This document shows, one piece after another, positions 17,260 to 24,694 of a stretch of 50,861 bases of DNA (position 1 is the stretch's first letter; each line of letters begins with the position of its first letter). Source of the stretch: Microcaldota archaeon (GTDB taxonomy: Archaea > Micrarchaeota > Micrarchaeia > Micrarchaeales > CABMGC01); assembly GCA_030040335.1 (NCBI GenBank), contig JASHTX010000036.1:1-50861 (forward strand). Direction: 5' to 3'. Below the pieces are notes generated by a model. It was not told the origin of the DNA and searched no databases. It worked only from the letters and a program-made list of their open reading frames with translations. The position numbers were made by a program, and so were the translations under genes.

Positions 17260-18321
17260 TTGGCAGAACTTATAGAGTATAGGCAGCTAGCGAGGATACT
17301 CTCAATGTTCATGATCGTCCAACTTGCCGGGATTGCGATTGCATTCTACGTAATATCGCCTGCTTTTGTGACGGTCAATGCCGGAGGAACAAGCGCATCG
17401 CCTCAGGTCATCTATGTTTTTGCCTACATAATAGTCACAGCAATCATAATGGTTTTGCTGTTCAGGTCTAGGAAAGGCCCTCTTTTCTTCAGGATTCTGG
17501 AGTTCCTTGCAGTGGTTACAGCCGCTTTCTACCTGTTCCTGATACTGCTTTCTGTAGTCTTTCCCCCTACAAGCCTCGCCCCTCTGCCGATCGCCCTGGT
17601 AGCGGCGCTTGGAGTCATGGCAGCAAAGATCAAATGGCCGGGGCTTAGGAATTTTGCAGCTATAATCGCAAGCGTGGGAGTCGGGCTGGTACTCGGCATA
17701 TACTTCAGCTTCCCTTTGGCCTATGCGCTGATGGCGCTGCTTGCCGTATATGACTATGTAGCGGTTTTTGTAACAAAACACATGGTAACGCTCGGCAGAC
17801 AAGCGGTAGATCTCAACCTTGCATTCATGATCGGCGCGTATGACATGGAGGTTATGCCCAAAGGCGCCGTGAAAGACAAGGAAATCAAGGACGTGAACAA
17901 GGCGGTGGCACAGAGCAAGAACAAAACCCTCCAGAATCTCGTGAAGGCAGGAAACGTTCCGATGCCGTCATTCTCTGCGCTTGGAGCAGGAGACCTGGCA
18001 ATGCCGCTGATGCTGGAGATAAGCGCTTTTGGCACGTATTTCAAGTTCTTCACAAGCCTGGTGATAATGGTAGGCGCGGTTGCAGGCCTGATATTCTCGA
18101 TGTGGGTCTCCAAAAAGTACAAGACCGCCCTGCCGGCAATACCTCCGCTCTTCGCCTTCGCAAGCATAGCCCTTGGATTGGAGTTTTTGGTCATGTCTCC
18201 TCTGAACTGGGCCGTCTATGCAATACTCTTTGCCCTGAGCGCAGGAATACTGCTGCTAATCATATTCACTGCAATGAGACAGAACAAATCGCCACGTTCC
18301 AGGATACTCCCGCCTGACTGA
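17260..18321 (+). CDS. Presenilin/signal peptide peptidase-type intramembrane aspartyl protease
   Basis: A nine-helix GxGD protease that cuts membrane-spanning peptides, such as left-over signal peptides. The two catalytic Asp motifs are present: AVYDYVAV (Asp165) in helix 6 and GAGDLAMP (Asp245) in helix 7, separated by a hydrophilic loop as in archaeal presenilin homologues. The third signature, PAL in helix 9, reads PAIPPL here (292-297), a Leu-to-Ile change. The length of 353 is usual for archaeal members. The start is TTG at 17260, with GGTG 5 nt upstream; box A-like GGCTTAAATGC is at about 17213-17223. It runs tail to tail into dnaJ with a 5-bp gap. Confidence 0.92.
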   Translation: MAELIEYRQLARILSMFMIVQLAGIAIAFYVISPAFVTVNAGGTSASPQVIYVFAYIIVTAIIMVLLFRSRKGPLFFRILEFLAVVTAAFYLFLILLSVVFPPTSLAPLPIALVAALGVMAAKIKWPGLRNFAAIIASVGVGLVLGIYFSFPLAYALMALLAVYDYVAVFVTKHMVTLGRQAVDLNLAFMIGAYDMEVMPKGAVKDKEIKDVNKAVAQSKNKTLQNLVKAGNVPMPSFSALGAGDLAMPLMLEISAFGTYFKFFTSLVIMVGAVAGLIFSMWVSKKYKTALPAIPPLFAFASIALGLEFLVMSPLNWAVYAILFALSAGILLLIIFTAMRQNKSPRSRILPPD

Positions 18322-18326
18322 AGAAC

Positions 18327-19031
18327 CTACTTCTTTTCTATTCTTATCCTGAATCTTTCTTTTGCCAGGGTCTGGCCGCGCCCTCTGCAAATCCTGCAGC
18401 TTTTGTCAAACACAGTGCCGCGCCCGCCACAACTTCCGCAGACGCTCTGCATGAAAAAGAAAGAGGAGAGTCCCGATGAGCCACCTCTCTGCACGGTGCC
18501 CTTGCCCCTGCATTCAGGGCAGGTGGATACTTTGGAACCCGGTTCCGCGCCGCTGCCCCTGCAGTTGCTGCAGGCTACGTAGCGATGCACCTCTATATCG
18601 CGGTCCAGCCCCTTCTCCATATCAGAGAGCGAGAAGTTGAGACTGAGGTTCTCCGCATTTTGCGCCCTCTGACTCCTCATACCCTGACCCATGGATCCCC
18701 CAAAACCGAATGCGTCTTCGAAACCGCCCATTCCGCCCAGGTCCATCCCCATCTGCTTCAGGATGCTCTCGAAATCGAAGTTGCGCAGTATGTCGTCTGC
18801 ATTGTACCATTGGTTGAACTGCGTGGAGCCGAGCATATCGTACTGTTGCCTCTTCTGCGGGTCGCTCAAGACCGCATAGGCCTCGTTTATTGTCTTGAAC
18901 TTCTCTACGGCAGCGGGGTCTTTGTTCCTGTCCGGATGGTAGCGCAGCGCAAGCTCCCTGTATGCGTGTTTTATGTCATCTGCACTGGCGTCTTTCTTGA
19001 CACCCAAGATTTCGTAATAGTCTTTTGCCAC
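18327..19031 (-). CDS. dnaJ: DnaJ (Hsp40), short form lacking the C-terminal domains
   Basis: Co-chaperone that stimulates DnaK ATPase. The J domain (1-68) carries the HPD motif at 32-34. A Gly/Phe region follows (GGMGGFEDAFGFGGSMGQ, about 95-115), then the four zinc repeats CSNCRGSG, CPECRGKG, CGSCGGRG and CRICRGRG. The protein stops only 11 residues after the fourth repeat, at RFRIRIEKK, while normal DnaJ continues for about 150 residues of peptide-binding and dimerisation domains. The stop lies 5 bp from the end of the convergent protease gene. The start is GTG at 19031 with GAGGTT upstream. It is the fourth gene of the heat-shock operon. Confidence 0.9.
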   Translation of the reverse strand: MAKDYYEILGVKKDASADDIKHAYRELALRYHPDRNKDPAAVEKFKTINEAYAVLSDPQKRQQYDMLGSTQFNQWYNADDILRNFDFESILKQMGMDLGGMGGFEDAFGFGGSMGQGMRSQRAQNAENLSLNFSLSDMEKGLDRDIEVHRYVACSNCRGSGAEPGSKVSTCPECRGKGTVQRGGSSGLSSFFFMQSVCGSCGGRGTVFDKSCRICRGRGQTLAKERFRIRIEKK

Positions 19032-19040
19032 TTTTTAACC

Positions 19041-20855
19041 TCACAGGTTTGCGTTTGCAGGCCCCTCATCAGATCCTGGGCCTGTGGGCCCATGTTCTGG
19101 GCCTTTTTGGCCTTGGCCGTAGACACTGGATCCGATATCCTGCAGTACGGTCTTGAGTTCGCTAAGCTTCTCCTTAATTGCCGCGTAATCGTCTTTGTCT
19201 AGCGCAGCCTGCAGCTCATCCTTGACCTTGTTTACCTTGTTTGCAATGTCGCTGGGCACCTTGTCCTTGTATTCCCTCAGCGTCTTATCCGTAGTATAGA
19301 CAAGCGATTCTGCGTCGTTTTTGGTCTGTACTTTCTCAAACTCCTCCTTGTCCTGAGCAGCATACTCTTCGGCATCCTTCATCTTCTTGTCTATCTCGTC
19401 TCTGGCCATCTTGTTGGGTGCGACTACCTGCATGTTCTGCTCCTTCCCTGTCTTCTTGTCTTTGGCACTTACGTGCAGGATGCCGTTTGCGTCGATGTCG
19501 AAGGTCACCTCTATCTGGGCCATGCCTCTGGGCGCTGGCAGTATGCCGGTCAGCGTGAATTTTCCAAGGCTGACGTTGTCCTTTGCCATAGGCCTTTCGC
19601 CCTGAAGTATGTGGATATCCACGGCAGTTTGGCTGTCTTCGGCAGTAGAGAAGACCTGGGATTTCTTGATTGGCACGGTTGTGTTCCTTGGTATCAACAC
19701 AGTAGATACACCGCCCAGCGTCTCTATCCCGAGAGAGAGTGGGGTAACGTCAAGCAGCACTATGTCCTTCACTTCTCCTGTCAGGACTCCTGCCTGGACC
19801 GCCGCGCCGAAGGCAACTGCTTCCATGGGGTCCACTCCGCGCTCTATCTTCTTGCCCAGGAGCTGCTCTATGTACCTTTGCACTAGTGGCATCCTGGTTG
19901 GCCCGCCGACAAGTATGACCTTGTTAATTCCGTTCGGCTCCAGCTTTGCATCCTTCAGAGCCTGCATGAGCGGGATGCGTGTTCTCTCCACTATGGGCAA
20001 TACCAACTCCTCGAGCTTTGCCCTGGTAAGGGAATAGACAAAGTTTACTGGCTTGCCGTTCACGCTTCCGAGAAACGGCAGGTTTATCTCACTTGAGAGA
20101 GTTGTCGAGAGCTCTATCTTCGATTTTTCTGCAGCTTCCCTTACTCTCTGCAGCGCCTGTTGATCATTGCTGATGTCCAGATTCAGCTTTTTCTGTATCT
20201 CTGTTTGCAGGAAGCTTACGAGAGTGTTGTCCATGTCGGTACCACCAAGCTGTGTGTCTCCGCTGGTGGACTTTACCTCGAAAACGCCCTTGCCGAAGTC
20301 CATGATGGTAACATCAAGGGTTCCTCCTCCGAAATCGTAGACGAGTATGGTCTCATCCTTGTTGAGTTTGTCGATTCCGTAGGCGAGGCACGCCGCTGTG
20401 GGCTCGTTTACGAGCCTCATCACCTCCAATCCGGCTATCTCGGCAGCATCCTTTACAGCCTGTCTCTGGTTGTCGTTTGCGTACGCAGGCACTGTTATGA
20501 CCGCCTGCTTTACCTCCTCACCGAGGAAAGCCTCGCTGTCCTGCTTTATCTTCTGCAGCAGTATCGCCGATAGCTCCTGCGGCGTGTATTCTTTTCCGAA
20601 AATCTTGTACTTGTAAGTAGTGCCCATCTTGCGCTTGAACGCGGTTATTGTACCTTCTGGGTTTGCAACAGCCTGTCTCTTCCCTGGCTCTCCGATTATG
20701 CGCTGCCCGTCTTTGGTAAAGGCAACATAGCTCGGGAACGATTTCCCATATAGCGAGCTACCCTCAGCGCTGGGTACCAATACTGGCCTACCTCCCTGCA
20801 ATACAGCCGCGGCACTATTACTCGTGCCTAAATCAATGCCTATTATCTTTGTCAT
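19041..20855 (-). CDS. dnaK: Hsp70 chaperone DnaK
   Basis: ATP-dependent chaperone that binds unfolded peptides. It is full length at 604 residues. The ATPase half shows IIGIDLGTSNSAAAV, VITVPAYANDNQR, RLVNEPTAACLAYG, LVYDFGGGTLDVTI and ILVGGPTRMP. The interdomain linker is seen as KDIVLLDVTPLSLGIET, with the substrate domain and a Lys/Glu-rich helical lid after it. The tail is Gly/Pro-rich and ends PANANL rather than in the bacterial EEVD-like or D-rich ends. It lies 11 bp after grpE and 9 bp before dnaJ. Archaeal DnaK is generally held to derive from bacteria by transfer. Confidence 0.97.
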   Translation of the reverse strand: MTKIIGIDLGTSNSAAAVLQGGRPVLVPSAEGSSLYGKSFPSYVAFTKDGQRIIGEPGKRQAVANPEGTITAFKRKMGTTYKYKIFGKEYTPQELSAILLQKIKQDSEAFLGEEVKQAVITVPAYANDNQRQAVKDAAEIAGLEVMRLVNEPTAACLAYGIDKLNKDETILVYDFGGGTLDVTIMDFGKGVFEVKSTSGDTQLGGTDMDNTLVSFLQTEIQKKLNLDISNDQQALQRVREAAEKSKIELSTTLSSEINLPFLGSVNGKPVNFVYSLTRAKLEELVLPIVERTRIPLMQALKDAKLEPNGINKVILVGGPTRMPLVQRYIEQLLGKKIERGVDPMEAVAFGAAVQAGVLTGEVKDIVLLDVTPLSLGIETLGGVSTVLIPRNTTVPIKKSQVFSTAEDSQTAVDIHILQGERPMAKDNVSLGKFTLTGILPAPRGMAQIEVTFDIDANGILHVSAKDKKTGKEQNMQVVAPNKMARDEIDKKMKDAEEYAAQDKEEFEKVQTKNDAESLVYTTDKTLREYKDKVPSDIANKVNKVKDELQAALDKDDYAAIKEKLSELKTVLQDIGSSVYGQGQKGPEHGPTGPGSDEGPANANL

Positions 20856-20866
20856 ACTTGTTCACC

Positions 20867-21379
20867 TTATTTTTTATCTTCTGAAACATTACCCTTCGAT
20901 ACAATTACACTGCTTGGCCTTATGAGCATGTCGTTGAAAGTGTAGCCCTTCCTCACGACCTCGAGTATGGTGCCTTCAGGCTCCTTGCTTTTCTCGGCCA
21001 TTATTATCTCGTGCTTGTATGGGTCGTACTTACCGACAGCACTGATCTCCTTCAAGCCGGCACTCTTTAGTGTTGCAAGAATGTTCGTGAAGACCAGTTC
21101 CACTCCTTTCGCGCGCTCTTTGTCTCCATCTGACCCGTTGAATGATGAGAGCGCTAGTTCGAACTCGTCTATAGCCGGCAATAGCGCCTTGACCAGCTCG
21201 GCTTTTCCGACGCTTTTTGCGTTATCGATGTCCTTCGCGGTCTTCTTCTGATAATTGTCGAACTCGGCAGCAAGCCTTAGCAACCTGTCCTTCGTCTCTG
21301 CAAGGTCCTTTTCGGCGTCCTTCGGCTCTTCCTTCTTACTTTCTTCCGGTTCTTTTTTCTCGTCTGCCATGTATTTCAT
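20867..21379 (-). CDS. grpE: GrpE nucleotide exchange factor
   Basis: Releases ADP from DnaK. The protein has a long charged N-terminal coiled coil (about 10-75, with LLRLAAEFDNYQKKTAKDI, the typical 'RxxAEFDNYxKR' heart), a four-helix bundle segment (LLPAIDEFELAL), and a C-terminal beta part, KYDPYKHEIIMAEKSKEPEG, ending VVRKGYTFNDMLIRPSSVIVS. The length of 170 is normal. ATGs at 21379 and 21370 are both possible. It overlaps the upstream regulator by 44 bp in another frame, which points to strict operon co-expression. Confidence 0.95.
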   Translation of the reverse strand: MKYMADEKKEPEESKKEEPKDAEKDLAETKDRLLRLAAEFDNYQKKTAKDIDNAKSVGKAELVKALLPAIDEFELALSSFNGSDGDKERAKGVELVFTNILATLKSAGLKEISAVGKYDPYKHEIIMAEKSKEPEGTILEVVRKGYTFNDMLIRPSSVIVSKGNVSEDKK

Positions 21380-21773
21380 CTTCGATCAGTTCGTCAAGTT
21401 TTGTTGCGAACTGCATCATGCGGTTGAATTCAGAAATCATCTCGGCCTGCAACTCCTGGATTGTGCTTTCCAGGTCGCCTGCGCGCAGGTAGTACTTCCT
21501 TCCTTTCCTCTGTATTAGCCCGGAACCTATGAACTTGTTGAGGTCGTAGATCACCGTGCTTAGCGGCATGTTCAGCTCCCCGCTCAGTTCCTTGCTCGTG
21601 GTCCCGATGCCTTTGAGCGTGTTGTTAATCAGTTCCTTGAACATCTCCCTCTCCTGGTCGTCCCCCTTTCCTGAGAGGTCGAATGAGTCGAAGAACCAGT
21701 CAGTCAGAGCACTGGCGGTCTCCTCGCTGGGCCTGTTCACGGTCTTTACAACTATCTTCTCCGCCTTGGGCAT
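21336..21773 (-). CDS. Winged-helix regulator leading the heat-shock operon
   Basis: A 145-residue DNA-binding protein. Residues about 40-100 form a winged helix: TTSKELSGELNMPLSTVIYDLNKFIGSGLI (helix-turn-helix; split TTSKELSGELN and PLSTVIYDLNKF), then the wing LIQRKGRKYYLRAGDL. A helical tail (STIQELQAEMISEFNRMMQFATKLDELI) probably dimerises. The domain resembles ArsR/MarR-type helices, as in several archaeal heat-shock regulators. As the first gene of the operon, overlapping grpE, and with a palindrome just before its start codon, it is a good candidate for a repressor of its own operon. Direct evidence for that is absent. Confidence 0.82.
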   Translation of the reverse strand: MPKAEKIVVKTVNRPSEETASALTDWFFDSFDLSGKGDDQEREMFKELINNTLKGIGTTSKELSGELNMPLSTVIYDLNKFIGSGLIQRKGRKYYLRAGDLESTIQELQAEMISEFNRMMQFATKLDELIEDEIHGRREKRTGRK

Positions 21774-21808
21774 AGTATAAGGTATACTTGTTCTAATATA
21801 AATATATT
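21774..21808 (-). promoter_or_regulatory. Heat-shock operon promoter with operator palindrome
   Basis: AGTATA-AGG-TATACT (21774-21788) is a perfect inverted repeat touching the ATG of the regulator. On the minus strand a box A (AAATATATTT, about 21799-21808) lies 20 bp upstream of it. Transcription should therefore start inside the palindrome and give an almost leaderless mRNA. A dimer bound here would block the start site, the usual place for an archaeal repressor. Confidence 0.65.
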
Positions 21809-21843
21809 TGCTTTTTTACAAGAAAAAGTTGAAATGGATCGGA

Positions 21844-21861
21844 ATTGGCTTTAAAGCCAAT
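21844..21861. promoter_or_regulatory. 18-bp perfect palindrome covering the next gene's TATA box
   Basis: ATTGGCTTTAAAGCCAAT reads the same on both strands. Its centre CTTTAAAG is a box A about 30 bp before the ATG of the 260-aa gene. A DNA-binding dimer on this site would compete directly with TBP. It differs in sequence from the palindrome at 21774-21788, so a different regulator is implied. Confidence 0.6.
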
Positions 21862-21882
21862 GCTTAAAAACACTGAGAAGGG

Positions 21883-22665
21883 ATGTTATTCGGTAATAGA
21901 TTGGACAGATTGGCAAAGGATGAGAGACGGCTACTAAAGGTCATATCCAGAGTGCCTCAAGAGTACAAAACAATAGATGCCGCTAGCTTCGGAAGGCAAG
22001 TTGCCAATCTTCTTGTCAAACGCGCCGCAATAGGGGATGGCCCAGAAATGGTTTTTGAGACGTCCAGTTTGAAAGAATATCCGTTTGGAAAACTTATAAT
22101 GTTCGGGGTATCCGAGAGTGATATGCATATTAGTTATCTCCCTATGAAAGGAAGGCATATCGAGCATGAAACAGAAGAATACAGAGACCTTCTGTCTTCC
22201 AATCCTGACCTTGCCGGTATGCATCTAAACGCTATTGCTAAAACGATCTCTGTAGGTAAAGTGGTGAGCAGCGAAATGGAGAAAGAACAGACGCCTTTTC
22301 AGCTAGGGATGGCCCGTTATGTGAGTGGCGCTATTGTGATGGCTGCTGTATCCTCCGCCAATTCTGAAAAGGCATTAAACGATGTGGTGCATGCCATTTC
22401 AGATTATGATGAAGGTTTACCTCCGGATCTTCAGAAAGATATCCGAGATAAACTAAAAATCTCTGAAGAAAATGATGCAGAAGTAAAAAAGATGGTTGAA
22501 GCGCTAAAGGAGAAGGATAGTGCGATAGCCAAGAAGTTGAGCCAGTTTGGAGAAGACGCGAACGTTGCTACAAAATGGATCTGGACCTTTATGGATGCAT
22601 TCGAAGACAGCCTTATCTACTTAACGCATGGACTGCATATGCATAAATGGTTTCCAAGAACATAA
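21883..22665 (+). CDS. Hypothetical 260-aa soluble protein
   Basis: I do not recognise this protein. It has no signal peptide or membrane helix. The N-terminal part (1-110) mixes helices and strands (PFGKLIMFGVSESDMHISYLP), the C-terminal part is almost all helical and charged (DLQKDIRDKLKISEENDAEVKKMVEALKEKDSAIAKKL; quoted in part), ending in a His-rich tail, THGLHMHKWFPRT. Its codon use seems more AT-rich than the flanking chaperone genes (many ATA, AAA and TCT codons), which may mark a younger gene. It is divergent from the heat-shock operon across a 109-bp gap holding two different palindromes, so stress control is conceivable. Confidence 0.68.
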   Translation: MLFGNRLDRLAKDERRLLKVISRVPQEYKTIDAASFGRQVANLLVKRAAIGDGPEMVFETSSLKEYPFGKLIMFGVSESDMHISYLPMKGRHIEHETEEYRDLLSSNPDLAGMHLNAIAKTISVGKVVSSEMEKEQTPFQLGMARYVSGAIVMAAVSSANSEKALNDVVHAISDYDEGLPPDLQKDIRDKLKISEENDAEVKKMVEALKEKDSAIAKKLSQFGEDANVATKWIWTFMDAFEDSLIYLTHGLHMHKWFPRT

Positions 22666-22693
22666 CATCTTACAAGAGCACATTAAAGTTTTG

Positions 22694-22765
22694 TGGACTC
22701 TGCGGGATTCGAACCCGCAACCTCCTGCATGCCATGCAGGCGCGCTACCGTTGCGCTAAGAGCCC
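22694..22765 (-). tRNA. tRNA-Ala, anticodon GGC
   Basis: On the minus strand, acceptor GGGCTCT pairs with AGAGTCC, including a G3-U70 pair, the classic alanine identity element. The D stem is GCGC/GCGC, anticodon stem CCTGC/GCAGG around ATGGCAT, T stem GCGGG/CCCGC around TTCGAAT, discriminator A. The anticodon GGC is complementary to 22731-22733 and reads GCC and GCU. It is 72 nt with no intron and no encoded CCA. Confidence 0.92.
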
Positions 22766-22770
22766 AACTC

Positions 22771-22800
22771 ATAAATATTTGCTGGGTGTGTTTAAATATG
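22771..22800. promoter_or_regulatory. Crossed divergent TATA boxes, tRNA-Ala and cyclo-ligase
   Basis: Two box A elements sit within 30 bp and face each other's gene. ATAAATATTT (22771-22780) is 20-30 bp before the start codons of the plus-strand gene. CATATTTAAAC, read on the minus strand (22790-22800), is about 30 bp before the tRNA 5' end. Each promoter therefore lies inside the other's initiation zone, and simultaneous initiation in both directions looks sterically difficult. Confidence 0.5.
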
Positions 22801-23379
22801 AGTGCGATGACGAACAAACACCATATTAGGCGAAACGCCATCAAGGAAAGGTTGGCACTGCCGGAGCATATGAGAGCGGATCATAGCGCAATTATCACAA
22901 AGCGCGTGGAACAACTTCCGGAATACATCAACGCCAACACAATCGCGGTATACGTTTCTATGAGGGATGAGGTTCAGACAAAGGAACTCATTGAATCCGC
23001 ACTGGCAAAAGGCACGAGAGTGTTAATCCCGAAATCCGACACCATCAGCAAACGCCTTACATTCCATGAGATTAATTCGCTTGGCGAACTGGCCAGAGGC
23101 GCTTTTGGAGTCTTGGAGCCACCTGTGGGCTCGAAGACAGTGCCTTTAAGCGAAGCCGACATAATAATAGTCCCGGTCGTTGCCTGGGACATTTACGGAG
23201 GAAGACTGGGGTATGGGAAGGGCTATTTCGATCAGGCGCTGAAGTCCAAAGGAGACGCACCGGTTGTAGGCCTGGCTTTTGAATCACAGCAGAGAGAAAA
23301 GTTGCCGTTGAGTCCCCACGATGTGCAGCTGGATATGGTGGTTACCGAAGTAAGGGCGATACGTTTCAATCAGAGCTAG
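22798..23379 (+). CDS. 5-formyltetrahydrofolate cyclo-ligase family protein
   Basis: Converts 5-formyl-THF to 5,10-methenyl-THF with ATP in folate metabolism. At 193 residues it matches the family in size and motifs: RRNAIKERLALPE at the N-terminus, VYVSMRDEVQTKELIESAL (the 'SMxxEvdT' type), KSDTISKRLTFHEI, GRLGYGKGYFDQAL (ATP loop) and PLSPHDVQLDMVVTEV at the end. The open frame runs upstream through the antisense of tRNA-Ala, so the true start must be the ATG at 22798 or 22807; the promoter favours a very short leader. Which C1 carrier this archaeon uses is not shown. It is convergent with the Lsm gene, 12 bp away. Confidence 0.88.
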   Translation: MSAMTNKHHIRRNAIKERLALPEHMRADHSAIITKRVEQLPEYINANTIAVYVSMRDEVQTKELIESALAKGTRVLIPKSDTISKRLTFHEINSLGELARGAFGVLEPPVGSKTVPLSEADIIIVPVVAWDIYGGRLGYGKGYFDQALKSKGDAPVVGLAFESQQREKLPLSPHDVQLDMVVTEVRAIRFNQS

Positions 23380-23391
23380 CGGATTGGTAAA

Positions 23392-23619
23392 CTATACCGG
23401 GCTCACGAAAAGGATATTGCCGCCCCTCAAGAGGATTGTTCCAAGCTTTGCCTTTGAGCCGCCATCATCTCCCACCTCTTCGGCATCGTCTATTACCATG
23501 TTCATGTGTGCGTCGAAGGATGAGACCTTGCCCCTTATCTCGTCCCCGTTCTTCAGCCTTATCATCACTTTCTGCCCGATCGCCTTGTTCAGCAAATCAA
23601 AAGGCCTTTCGCCCTGCAT
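23392..23619 (-). CDS. Sm-like archaeal protein (Lsm/SmAP)
   Basis: A 75-residue RNA-binding protein that should assemble into a ring of six or seven. Both Sm signatures are present: Sm1, VMIRLKNGDEIRGKVSSFDAHMNMVIDDAEEV (split VMIRLKNGDEIRG, SFDAHMNMVIDDA), and Sm2, GTILLRGGNILFVSP, with the RNA-binding Asp/Asn pair (DAHMN) and RGGN loop. Archaeal SmAP bind U-rich RNA and often RNase P or small RNAs. It starts 36 bp after rpoA'' on the same strand and may end the RNA polymerase transcript. Confidence 0.93.
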   Translation of the reverse strand: MQGERPFDLLNKAIGQKVMIRLKNGDEIRGKVSSFDAHMNMVIDDAEEVGDDGGSKAKLGTILLRGGNILFVSPV

Positions 23620-23655
23620 AAAATCGTATAGAATAAGGAAAATAGCTATTTATGG

Positions 23656-24690
23656 CTATTTCTTCTTCTTGCCTTCCTCTCTCTTTATAGAAAGCTTGAC
23701 AGAGCCGGTACCAAGAGGTATCTGCTTGCCCACGAGTATGTTCTCGGTGACTCCGCGCATGTAGTCTATCTGGCCGAACGCGGCTGCGTTGATCAGGTGC
23801 TTCACTGTCTCCTCGAAAGCAGCCCTTGCGAAGACGGATTCCTTCTTGCCGACAAGGCCGTGCCTGCCTATGCTCTGTATCGTGCCGCTTGAGGTCATGG
23901 CGTCTGCAATCAGCGCAATGTGCCTTTCGTTGACAGATATTTCCTGCTCTTCGAGGGTTTTCTTGAGCTCGAGCGCGAGCGTGGTCCTTGCAGCCTCTAT
24001 TCCGAATACCCTGTACATCTCAAAAATGTCATTCGTGTAGATTCTTGAAGAATCTACGCCGTCTATTTCCATCATTGGTTCTATGTTGCTGCCAGCAGAT
24101 TCGACGTAGAACTCCTGTGTCTTCTGATCCTGTGCGACCATCGCCCTGCCTGCGCCCTCTATTCCGTTGACTATGGACTTGGTGAGCTTGACAGCTATCG
24201 CCCTTACTTCCTTCAGGTTCTTGGTGTGCGTGCCTATGACGATGTTGCCGTGCTTGCCGACCTTTGCGTCAAGTCCCAGGTCTTTCTTCAGTCTCGCGGC
24301 AGCATGCCCCGCAGTAAGGTCGGCGGCCTGCATGGCCTGGGCGTTCAGCATTACAAGTATCTTTCCCTTTGAGAAGTCCTCCACTATCCTGCGCGTTATG
24401 CTCCTCATCTCTATCTCGCTTATCTTCTTTGCCACCTCGTCAGCCTTGGCAAAGCTCTTCTTTGAGCTCTCATTAAGGTAAATCTTGGATATTGGCGTTG
24501 AAGGGGTCTTCTTCGCGTCGAGCAGTTCGATTATCCTGGGAAGTCCAGAAGTTGCGATTGAAGCTGCTATTCCTGCGAAGTGGAAAGTTCTGAGCACCAT
24601 CTGGGTTCCTGGCTCTCCGACAGACTGCGCGGCTATAACTCCTACCGGTTCTCCGGCCTGAACCCCATACTTGCTTTCCTGCTTTGCCAT
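23656..24690 (-). CDS. rpoA2: DNA-directed RNA polymerase subunit A'' (C-terminal part of the largest subunit)
   Basis: Corresponds to the C-terminal third of bacterial beta' and eukaryotic Rpb1, including the trigger loop and jaw. The N-terminal VGVIAAQSVGEPGTQMVLRTFHFAG (split VGVIAAQSVGEPGTQ, LRTFHFAG) is the conserved bridge/trigger helix region. TSGLPRIIELLDAKKTPSTP and SSGTIQSIGRHGLVGKKESVFARAAFE are also typical. The length of 344 is somewhat shorter than the 380-400 residues often seen, mostly by a short N-terminal segment. It starts 4 bp after the A' stop, as expected for the split subunit. Confidence 0.97.
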   Translation of the reverse strand: MAKQESKYGVQAGEPVGVIAAQSVGEPGTQMVLRTFHFAGIAASIATSGLPRIIELLDAKKTPSTPISKIYLNESSKKSFAKADEVAKKISEIEMRSITRRIVEDFSKGKILVMLNAQAMQAADLTAGHAAARLKKDLGLDAKVGKHGNIVIGTHTKNLKEVRAIAVKLTKSIVNGIEGAGRAMVAQDQKTQEFYVESAGSNIEPMMEIDGVDSSRIYTNDIFEMYRVFGIEAARTTLALELKKTLEEQEISVNERHIALIADAMTSSGTIQSIGRHGLVGKKESVFARAAFEETVKHLINAAAFGQIDYMRGVTENILVGKQIPLGTGSVKLSIKREEGKKKK

Positions 24691-24694
24691 CCGC

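Noticed and set aside
22693..22797. Upstream extension of the cyclo-ligase frame
   Set aside because: The extension is the antisense of tRNA-Ala and crosses the TATA boxes.
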